Positions 6,779 to 12,256 of a DNA stretch of 12,256 nt are shown here, piece by piece. Below the pieces are notes generated by a model, which did not search any database, had not been told where the DNA came from, and saw only the letters and a program-made list of their open reading frames with translations. Location of the stretch: assembly GCA_021806845.1 (NCBI GenBank), contig JAKAPV010000065.1, positions 1 to 12,256 on the forward strand, given 5' to 3'. The position numbers and the translations under genes are program-made. This DNA is from Bacillota bacterium. GTDB lineage: Bacteria > Bacillota > Sulfobacillia > JAJZYS01 > JAJYTV01. Within the stretch, counting starts at the first letter, position 1, and each line of letters opens with the position of its first letter.

Positions 6779-7516
6779 TCAAGGGAAGGTGTTGAACGTG
6801 GGGACTGGCGCGGGCCACTTCTGTATCGCCGGTGGTGCCTGCGCGGACGTGACCGGCGACTGGCGGAAGACGCCATCCGGTCCGAGCCTCGGCAGTGTTC
6901 CCGGAGGCAGCGCCTGGGGCGCGACGACGTCCTGAGGGCGGCGGGGGAAGGAGCTTGCGGTCGCGAGTTGGCGAGGCAGCATGGACCGCGCGTAGGCATC
7001 CGGCAGGCGAACGGGTACGAACTGCGGGACGGTCTGAAGGACGGGTCGAGGTGTCGGTGTCGGCTGCGCGGGAGCGGGCGGCAGCACGGTCTCACGCTCA
7101 TTGATCGTCGTGGAGGTCCGCAAAGGCGCGGTGCCCACCACTTCCGGGCTCTCGTGCACACCGGGTCCGGACTCCGGCCGCATTTCGACCGGCGGCTCCG
7201 TGACGGACTCCGCTAGAGAGGCAGTCGGTTCGAGTCCAGCATCCACCGATTCGGGCGATAGCGGGGATGCGTTCGCGGGGGTGTCCTCGGGCGGCGGTGC
7301 GACGGCTACAGCTTCCGCCCCCGAGCCTGGAGCGATGTCCCCGCCAAGGCCCGCGCCGGGAGGAGCCTCCGGTTGGAGAAGCAGGGCGGACCACATCGCC
7401 GGATCCGGCACGGCCACGGGAGGAGCCTCCTCGATCGCGGCCGTGGTTGGTTGGTCGACACCGTCATCCACTTTCTCGAGCAGCCACCGCAAGAAGGTGG
7501 CAAACTGTGAAGCCAT
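6779..7516 (-). CDS. Hypothetical proline-rich protein, 245 residues
   Basis: I do not recognise a family. The N-terminus MASQFATFLRWLLEKVDDGV looks like an amphipathic helix, possibly an anchor or assembly segment. From residue 22 on the chain is disordered in character: 47 prolines (19%), much Ala, Val, Ser and Glu, then a basic Arg/Pro-rich C-terminal third (RPVLQTVPQFVPVRLP, LPRQLATASSFPRRPQ). There is no cysteine, in contrast to the facing gene. ATG 7516 has GGGGGG 6 bases upstream (7523-7528), and a sigma-K-like site lies further up at 7554-7581. Low-complexity proteins of this type are common in spore coats and exosporia, which fits the context, but composition alone would also allow a wall- or membrane-associated linker protein. 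Confidence 0.65.
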   Translation of the reverse strand: MASQFATFLRWLLEKVDDGVDQPTTAAIEEAPPVAVPDPAMWSALLLQPEAPPGAGLGGDIAPGSGAEAVAVAPPPEDTPANASPLSPESVDAGLEPTASLAESVTEPPVEMRPESGPGVHESPEVVGTAPLRTSTTINERETVLPPAPAQPTPTPRPVLQTVPQFVPVRLPDAYARSMLPRQLATASSFPRRPQDVVAPQALPPGTLPRLGPDGVFRQSPVTSAQAPPAIQKWPAPVPTFNTFP

Positions 7517-7553
7517 GGCGTTCCCCCCATCGGTTTTTCACGTACAGGTACCC

Positions 7554-7581
7554 TATGCTATGTCGACTTCCCGACAGGGTG
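7554..7581 (-). promoter_or_regulatory. Sigma-K-like promoter of the proline-rich gene
   Basis: On the minus strand CACC (7581-7578), a 15-base spacer and CATAGCATA (7562-7554) fit mACm-16-CATAnnnTA, with all defined -10 positions matched and the spacer one base short. Transcription would start near 7547, about 30 bases before ATG 7516. The site lies at or inside the left end of the decayed insertion sequence. Confidence 0.5.
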
Positions 7582-7616
7582 CGGGCAAGCGGCAGGGAGT
7601 TCGTGATTAAACCAGG

Positions 7617-7640
7617 AGCGGGGGCCGTGCTCCCGCTGCT
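7617..7640 (+). repeat. 24-bp repeat, left copy
   Basis: AGCGGGGGCCGTGC followed by TCCCGCTGCT. It differs at one base from 8590-8613 and folds into a 9-bp hairpin (with one G-T pair) over a CGT loop. It lies at the start of the transposase remnant. Confidence 0.7.
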
Positions 7641-7642
7641 TC

Positions 7643-8565
7643 GCGCCGGGCTTCATGCGAGGGCATCGCTTCATCCAGGCCTCCGCCATCTTGCGACCGC
7701 AGGGACCGAGGCCGGCTACTCGCACCGCGGCCTGCTCGTGGCCGTCGACGGCGGGTACTGCAACCGCAACGTGCTGCGCCACCTGCCTGATCGGCTGGAG
7801 GTGATCGCCCGTGCGCGGGGCGACGTCCGCCTGTTCCGTCCTCTGACAGCGGTGGAACGCATGATCTGGAGGTGCCGACGGAAGTATGGCGAGGCTCTTG
7901 CCTTGCCGAAGGACATGCTCTCGGACGACGAGATCCCATGGAAGCAGGAGAAGGTGTAAGGCGCCGGCAAGATCCACGACCTGGACTACAAGGTGATTAA
8001 TCGGGTGCTGTGGCGATCGGGGACAAGGGATCGGCAACTGCGACTCTTTGTCATCCGCCCCCTGCACTACCGTCCGCGCATCGGCGTTCGCCTCCTGTAT
8101 CGCGACCCTGCCTTCCTGCTCACGACGGCTCTCGTTTCATCGGACAAGGTGCTGCTGCAGGCCTACTTCGATCGCTGGGAGAGCGAGGTGAACCATCGCG
8201 ACGAGAAGGATCTCCTCGGCGTGGACCAAGCCCAGGTATGGTCTCAGGAGGCCACGTGGCGCGTGCCCCAGTTCCAGGTGGCCGTCTACGCCATGCTGCT
8301 GCTCGCCGCTTTACAGGCGCACGGCCCGACGCGGACAGAGGCCTATCTGCCCGTACCCAAATGGCGAAAGCGGGAGACTCGACGACCATCCACCCTCGAC
8401 ATTCTCGCCTTGCTGCGCGAAGAGCTCATGGAACAAGCCATCCATGACTTCCCGGCGCCCGCTGGCGAGGCACCGCGCCCTGATGGCCGTCGCTCATCCA
8501 CATCCGCGAGCCACGCTCCTGCCCCCGCTGATCCCATCACTGCCGCGCTCTACGCGTCTGGTTAG
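7643..8565 (+). pseudogene. Transposase remnant (DDE type, IS701-like), broken
   Basis: Three pieces of one transposase can be read. Frame 2 gives FMRGHRFIQASAIL (7652-7693), a motif from the middle of such proteins. Frame 1 then gives RGLLVAVDGGYCNRNVLRHL with a catalytic-type Asp, up to an in-frame TAA at 7957-7959. The same frame continues from 7960 with DLDYKVINRVLWRSGTRDR, then YFDRWESEVNHRDEKDLLGV, holding the expected catalytic Glu, and an Ala/Leu-rich helix before the stop at 8565. The N-terminal part is missing, and residues between the first two pieces seem deleted with a frame change. The family call rests on remembered motif similarity; other DDE families with a similar end are possible. 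It cannot make an active enzyme. Confidence 0.8.
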
Positions 8566-8583
8566 CACTGAAAACCGCCAAAC

Positions 8584-8616
8584 ACGAGCAGCGGGGGCCG
8601 TGCCCCCGCTGCTCGT
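8584..8616 (-). terminator. Hairpin terminator of the GNAT gene
   Basis: A 15-bp perfect stem (8584-8598 with 8602-8616) closes on a CGT loop and begins at the last base of the GNAT stop codon. On the minus strand it is followed by GTTTGGCGGTTTTC, T-rich for this DNA. It could also stop read-through from the transposase remnant. Confidence 0.75.
8590..8613 (+). repeat. 24-bp repeat, right copy
   Basis: This sequence matches 7617-7640 at 23 of 24 positions. It is the core of the GNAT terminator hairpin. Confidence 0.7.
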
Positions 8617-9494
8617 CAACGTTTCAGGCGCAGGATCGTTACGTCGTCTACGCGCTCGCCGCCGCTGGCAAGATAGAGCCGCACCGCTGACGGGTCACCT
8701 TCCGACGGGGCCGTCGTATGCATATGGGCATGTTCGACGCCCTTGCGGTGCAGTTGCTGGAAAGCCGTAAGCAGGAGGTGGTGACCGACGCCGAGGCCCC
8801 GACCGTCGGGCCGGACGAGCACACCGAAAGTGGAGAAGTCACCGGGCACCGTCTCCGTGTTGCCGTAGCTCGTGAAACCGATGAGAACGCCGCGTTCCCC
8901 GCGCGCAGCGTAGAAACGCTCCCCGCGCGGTGACTCGAAGAGCCGCGCAAAATTGCGCCGCGCAGCTACATCCCCTCCCCAGCGCTCGAACAGCCAGTCC
9001 CAAGTACCGCGGTAGGCGCTGACCGCGAGACGCGCATACTCATCGGGGTCGGGCACCTCTTCCGCGACGTGCACGCCCTCCGGAGGTGCGCCGGGATCCG
9101 GTGCGGGCAGGTGCCACGCGATATGCACGACGCGGCGATAGGCAGCAAGGCCCAGGTCGCCGAGCGCGTCGTAGCAGGCGTCGTCATTGCGCGCCGCGGC
9201 CTCCACCGTTTGCGCGCCCCGTCCCTGCGCGATGCGGATGAGCTCCGACGCGAGCGGACGCACGGCTTGCGGAGCTCCGCACAAGTCGGTCAGAAGCGCC
9301 TGTCCGGATACGCTCGAGTAGCACAGTCGGATGGCCGCCTCGATCGTGCCGCCGCGCTCGGCCAGCCAGGTTTCCGAGCTAGGATATACGAAAAGGTCGG
9401 CTTCGATAAGCTTGCGCGGAGGGTCGAGAATGACGCCGAACGCCGCGAGCGCATCGCTGTCCGCCGGTTGCGCGGGGCGCAGGACGTATGGCAA
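8616..9494 (-). CDS. GNAT-family N-acetyltransferase, probably two tandem domains
   Basis: The 292-residue protein should move an acyl group from a CoA thioester to an amine. The C-terminal half (about 140-292) holds the acetyl-CoA binding motif A as VRPDGRGLGVGHHLL (residues 227-241; pyrophosphate loop R-x-x-G-x-G) and a motif-B-like SAVRLYLASGGERVDD (269-284). The N-terminal half (RPAQPADSDALAAF...) resembles a second, degenerate GNAT domain, and the length of about 290 suits a tandem protein. The acceptor is unknown; a small molecule is likelier than ribosomal protein. TTG 9494 has AAGGAGGT (9501-9508) 6 bases upstream. It diverges from the amino-sugar operon with 157 bases between, so an amino-sugar acceptor is possible but only by proximity. 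Confidence 0.85.
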   Translation of the reverse strand: MPYVLRPAQPADSDALAAFGVILDPPRKLIEADLFVYPSSETWLAERGGTIEAAIRLCYSSVSGQALLTDLCGAPQAVRPLASELIRIAQGRGAQTVEAAARNDDACYDALGDLGLAAYRRVVHIAWHLPAPDPGAPPEGVHVAEEVPDPDEYARLAVSAYRGTWDWLFERWGGDVAARRNFARLFESPRGERFYAARGERGVLIGFTSYGNTETVPGDFSTFGVLVRPDGRGLGVGHHLLLTAFQQLHRKGVEHAHMHTTAPSEGDPSAVRLYLASGGERVDDVTILRLKR

Positions 9495-9555
9495 GGACGA
9501 ACCTCCTTATGGCCTGTGTAGATTAGGTACTTCGCCGTTTCGCTTCCGTGTCCTT

Positions 9556-9579
9556 GGAGATGGAGATGGAGATGGCGAT
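9556..9579 (+). repeat. Short tandem repeat GGAGAT
   Basis: Three exact GGAGAT units (9556-9573) plus one variant, GGCGAT (9574-9579), in the leader between the divergent GNAT and deacetylase genes. They resemble ribosome binding sites but have no reading frame of their own. Confidence 0.6.
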
Positions 9580-9651
9580 GGGGAATCGCGGCGCAGGAAC
9601 CGTACGCACGCTGTCGAAGGCGATCCGTGGAATGGTTATGGAGGGATGCAC

Positions 9652-10374
9652 ATGCCGGGCCTCATTCCGCGTCCCGACCTCCTGGGCGCAAAACGCCTGC
9701 TGGCGGTGCAACCGCACCCGGACGACAACGAAATCGGCGCCGGCGCGACCATTGCGCGTCTTGCCTCGCAAGGAACCGAGATCCGCTACATTACGGTAAC
9801 CGATGGCCGCATGGGCACGACGGACCAAGCTCTGTCGCCCGATGAACTCGCCGCGCGCCGCAAGCTGGAGGCCGATCGCGCCGCAGCGCTGCTCGGCGTG
9901 GCCGATAGCCGGCATCTTGGATTTCGCGACCTATTGGACTCGCCGTTGCCCGGCCTGCGCGAGCGGCTGCTCGAGGAGATCTGCGCGTTCGCGCCGGACT
10001 TCGTCATGACCTGCGATCCCTGGCTGCCTTACGAGTCGCACCCTGACCACCGCAACGTCGGGCTCGCCGTCAGCGAGGCGGTCTCTCTCATGGGTTTTCC
10101 GCACGTTCCGGGCGCGTCCAAAGCGGCGCTGGCGCAGCCTATGGTCGCCTTCTACAGGAGCGCGCGGCCGAACGTCCGGATTCCAGCCGGCGAATATTGG
10201 GACCGCAAGTGGCAGGCGATCGCCCAACACGAGACGCAGTTCGCCGAGAACTTCCTGCCGATCATGCGGATGTTCTTCGAATCGGAGGCGACCGGCGAAG
10301 ACGGCATCTATGAAGCATTCAAAGTCCTGCATCCGGTCTATCTGCATTTCAATCCGGGAGCGGTAGATGCATGA
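9652..10374 (+). CDS. PIG-L/LmbE-family N-deacetylase (diacetylchitobiose deacetylase or bacillithiol-pathway type)
   Basis: The 240-residue zinc enzyme should remove the acetyl group from an N-acetylglucosaminyl compound. AVQPHPDDNEIGAGATIA (residues 18-35) carries the family motif: His22 and Asp25 as metal ligands and Asp24 as probable base. HPDH (130-133) gives the third ligand, His133. TDGRMGTTD (50-58) resembles the archaeal diacetylchitobiose deacetylase (Dac) group more than my recollection of BshB1/BshB2, but both are PIG-L enzymes. The start is ATG 9652 rather than ATG 9646 because GGAGGG (9640-9645) directly abuts the first ATG and lies 6 bases before the second. The stop overlaps the GH4 start (ATGA), implying coupled translation. 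With GH4 and a sugar kinase next door, a disaccharide or amino-sugar substrate is favoured over bacillithiol precursor. Confidence 0.88.
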   Translation: MPGLIPRPDLLGAKRLLAVQPHPDDNEIGAGATIARLASQGTEIRYITVTDGRMGTTDQALSPDELAARRKLEADRAAALLGVADSRHLGFRDLLDSPLPGLRERLLEEICAFAPDFVMTCDPWLPYESHPDHRNVGLAVSEAVSLMGFPHVPGASKAALAQPMVAFYRSARPNVRIPAGEYWDRKWQAIAQHETQFAENFLPIMRMFFESEATGEDGIYEAFKVLHPVYLHFNPGAVDA

Positions 10375-11660
10375 AAATCTGTGTGATCGGAGCCGGGAGT
10401 TCCTACACGCCGGAGCTTGTCGAAGGCGTTCTCGCCGCCCCCCTGCCGATCGAGGAGGTCTGGCTCGCGGATCTTCCGGAGGGTCGCGAACGCGTCGAGG
10501 TCATCGCGCGGCTCGCACGGCGGATGGCGAAGCGGGCAGGGAAGGCGGTGCGGTTTGTGCCGACGGAGGATCGCCTCAGGGCGATCGAGGGGGCGGCATT
10601 CGTCCTGAACCAGTTCCGCGTCGGCCTCTTGCGCATGCGCAGCCTCGACGAGCGGCTTCCGCTTCGTCATGGCGTCGTGGGCCAGGAGACGACCGGGCCC
10701 GGTGGCTTCGCGAACGCCATGCGCACCATCCCCGTCGTCCGCCAGATCGCGGAGGAGGTCGCCCTCCACGCGCAAGACGCCTGGCTGCTCAACTTCACCA
10801 ACCCCGCGGGCCTTGTCACGCAGGCCCTCGTGGATCTTGGCCACCGCCGGGCGGTGGGCCTTTGCAACATCCCTCGCATCACGGAGCGGATGGTCGTTGC
10901 GGGAGCGGGAGTGCCGCCGGATGCGGTTCGGATTTCCGCGTTCGGGCTCAACCACCTGACCGGCACGCACGTCTTTGTCGACGGGCAGGATGCAACGGCC
11001 ATGGTGCTGGCGAGCGGCGCGGCGGAGGCGGAACTGCGCAAGTCGGCCCCGGATGCGCGGCTGCCGGAAGGCTTCTTTCCGTCGCTCGGCTTCTTCCCGA
11101 ACCCGTATCTCAACTACTTCTTCTTCCCGCAGGCGACCTACCGCCACGCGCTGGAGGATGCCTTGTCCCCGGAGGGCACCCGCGCGCAGCGCGTGCAGGC
11201 GATCGAGGCGGCGCTGTTCGCGCACTACCGGCAGGAGGACCTCGACGAAAAGCCGCCGGAGCTTTCCCAGCGCGGCGGCGCGTTCTACTCGGAGGTGGCG
11301 GTGAACACCATGGTCGCCCTGTCTTCGGATACGCCGTGCGAACTCGTGCTGAACATCGAAAACCATGGGGCCATTCCAGAGCTTCCCGACGAAGCGGTCG
11401 TGGAGCGCAACGCGCTCGTCGATCGCATGGGGGTGCGACCCGTTTCCTGCGAGGAGCCGATGCCTCGCGTGCTGGGCGCCATCGTGCAGGCGGTCAAAGA
11501 GTACGAGTTCCTCACGGTGCAGGCGGCGCTGGAGGGTTCGCGCCGCAAGGCGCGGGAGGCGCTCCTGGCCCACCCGTTGGTTCCCGGTGCGGAAGCGGCC
11601 GAGGGGCTGCTCGCCGATCTTGCCGCGGTGAACGCCGAGTTCTGGCCGGTGTTGCGATGA
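10371..11660 (+). CDS. Glycoside hydrolase family 4, 6-phospho-beta-glucosidase type (LicH/ChbF-like)
   Basis: GH4 enzymes cleave (phospho)glycosides by an unusual NAD- and metal-dependent oxidation-elimination at the sugar. The 429-residue protein has the N-terminal NAD-binding GAGSSYTPEL (7-16), QETTGPGG (105-112), NPAG (144-147), the metal-binding CNIP (Cys165) and GLNH (His195), and RGGAFYSEVAVNTM (301-314). CNIP and SYTPEL mark the 6-phospho-beta-glucosidase branch that includes LicH, BglT and ChbF. Length is usual. It starts inside the deacetylase stop (ATGA 10371-10374) and its own stop overlaps the next start in the same way. The likely substrate is a beta-linked, possibly N-acetylated or partly deacetylated, disaccharide or its 6-phosphate. 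No PTS gene is seen, so where the 6-phosphate would come from is open. Confidence 0.93.
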   Translation: MKICVIGAGSSYTPELVEGVLAAPLPIEEVWLADLPEGRERVEVIARLARRMAKRAGKAVRFVPTEDRLRAIEGAAFVLNQFRVGLLRMRSLDERLPLRHGVVGQETTGPGGFANAMRTIPVVRQIAEEVALHAQDAWLLNFTNPAGLVTQALVDLGHRRAVGLCNIPRITERMVVAGAGVPPDAVRISAFGLNHLTGTHVFVDGQDATAMVLASGAAEAELRKSAPDARLPEGFFPSLGFFPNPYLNYFFFPQATYRHALEDALSPEGTRAQRVQAIEAALFAHYRQEDLDEKPPELSQRGGAFYSEVAVNTMVALSSDTPCELVLNIENHGAIPELPDEAVVERNALVDRMGVRPVSCEEPMPRVLGAIVQAVKEYEFLTVQAALEGSRRKAREALLAHPLVPGAEAAEGLLADLAAVNAEFWPVLR

Positions 11661-12256
11661 CGGTGTACGTCGGCGTCGACGGTGGCGGCACCTACACGCG
11701 GGCGCTCGCGTTCGACCCGAGCGGCGCTGTGTTCGGCGAGGGCCGCTCCGGCCCGTCCAACTGGCAGACGGTCGGCGTGGAGGCGGCGGTGCAGGCGGTG
11801 CGCGAGGCGGCGCTGACCGCGGTAGGTGGCCATGAGCTCGGCGGGTTGGGCGCCTGTCTCGCGGGGGTGGACCTGCCGGAGGACGAGGCGCGGCTGGGCG
11901 AGCCGCTGCGCGCTGCACTCGGCTGCGACGTCCGAGTCGAGAACGACATCGTCGCGGCGGCGTTCGCCGCGCCCGGCGACCCGGTCGGCGTCGTCTCGAG
12001 CGGTACGGGCTCAGCGGTCGCCATGCTGCAGGGCGGTGCGGTGCGCAGGCTGCTGGCCCTCAACGAATACACGGGACCAGGCGGCGGCGCCGGGGACATC
12101 GTGCGGCAGGCGCTCCGTGCCGCCATCCTCGGAGCGCAGAGGGCGGCTCCCGAAACGCTGCTGTCCCAACTGGTGCAGCAGGCGTTCGGGCTCCCGGACC
12201 ACATCACCCTTGCGCGCGCCACGGAATCCAAGGAGTTGCCTGGGTGGCAGGTGGCG
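11657..12256 (+). CDS. BadF/BadG/BcrA/BcrD-type ATPase, N-acetylglucosamine kinase-like (cut by right edge)
   Basis: The first 200 codons are present. YVGVDGGGTYTRALAFD (residues 4-20) is the phosphate-1 loop of the ASKHA sugar-kinase fold, ENDIVAAAFA (about 98-107) the central segment with the expected catalytic-type Asp, and VSSGTGSAVAM (about 115-125) the phosphate-2 loop. The usual GDEGSG segment is here TGPGGGAGDIV. In this family the members next to sugar-hydrolase genes phosphorylate N-acetylglucosamine or glucosamine. ATG 11657 overlaps the GH4 stop (ATGA), so it is the third gene of a coupled operon. Benzoyl-CoA-reductase or 2-hydroxyacyl-CoA dehydratase activator roles are less likely: the Cys ligands of those iron-sulfur proteins are not seen in the visible part, and the context is sugar metabolism. 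Confidence 0.85.
   Translation, partial: MTVYVGVDGGGTYTRALAFDPSGAVFGEGRSGPSNWQTVGVEAAVQAVREAALTAVGGHELGGLGACLAGVDLPEDEARLGEPLRAALGCDVRVENDIVAAAFAAPGDPVGVVSSGTGSAVAMLQGGAVRRLLALNEYTGPGGGAGDIVRQALRAAILGAQRAAPETLLSQLVQQAFGLPDHITLARATESKELPGWQVA

Larger units (their letters stand above)
7531..8580. mobile_element. Decayed insertion sequence, approximate limits
   Basis: The limits are set by an imperfect inverted pair, CGGTTTTTCA (7531-7540) and TGAAAACCG (8569-8577), around the broken transposase. The length of about 1.05 kb is shorter than an intact element of this type (about 1.4 kb), as expected after internal deletions. The termini are tentative; no target-site duplication was identified. 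Confidence 0.4.

Noticed and set aside
6613..6795. Small plus-strand frame of 60 codons
   Set aside because: It has a weak ribosome binding site, contains the 6689-6711 hairpin, overlaps the end of the proline-rich gene, and shows no recognisable pattern.
10338..11918. 526-codon minus-strand frame opposite the GH4 gene
   Set aside because: It is an antisense shadow: Arg/His/Pro-rich composition, no motif, and it covers two well-supported plus-strand genes.
1..12256. CRISPR arrays, tRNA or rRNA genes, riboswitches
   Set aside because: I found no regularly spaced direct repeats, no tRNA-like cloverleaf and no rRNA sequence, and no leader resembling a known riboswitch class.

Overview
The window reads as chromosomal DNA of a high-GC, endospore-forming Gram-positive bacterium of the Bacillota. 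The signs are strong AGGAGG-type ribosome binding sites, many TTG starts, a lipoprotein with a classical lipobox, a secreted CAP-domain protein of the YkwD type, a cysteine-rich coat-like protein, and two promoter-like sites matching the mother-cell sporulation factor sigma-K. Lineages such as Symbiobacterium, Limnochorda or the Alicyclobacillaceae would fit, but the sequence alone does not decide between them.

Layout, left to right. Positions 1-150 (minus) hold the start of a lipoprotein cut by the window edge. Divergent from it is a beta-class DNA methyltransferase (299-1174, plus) with no visible restriction partner. A shared hairpin separates it from a convergent minus-strand block: an MFS transporter (1208-2464), a family 2 glycosyltransferase with TPR-like repeats (2539-4002), a secreted CAP-domain protein (4054-4893) and an unrecognised protein of 271 residues (5030-5845).

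The centre looks like sporulation-related accessory DNA. A plus-strand protein with 18 cysteines in 198 residues (5913-6509) ends at a 20-bp perfect hairpin terminator. Facing it is a minus-strand protein with 19% proline and no cysteine (6779-7516). Each has a sigma-K-like promoter at the right distance from its start. Next lies a decayed insertion sequence (about 7531-8580), with a transposase broken by deletion or frameshift and by an in-frame stop. A near-identical 24-bp hairpin-forming sequence lies on each side of the remnant.

On the right, a minus-strand GNAT acetyltransferase (8616-9494) diverges from a tightly coupled plus-strand operon: a PIG-L/LmbE deacetylase (9652-10374), a GH4 NAD-dependent phospho-glycosidase (10371-11660) and a BadF/BcrA-type sugar kinase (11657 to the edge). 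Both junctions are ATGA overlaps. The set looks like an amino-sugar (chitobiose-like) utilisation module, parallel to the enterobacterial ChbG/ChbF pair but with an unrelated deacetylase fold. This is the most interesting functional hypothesis in the window.
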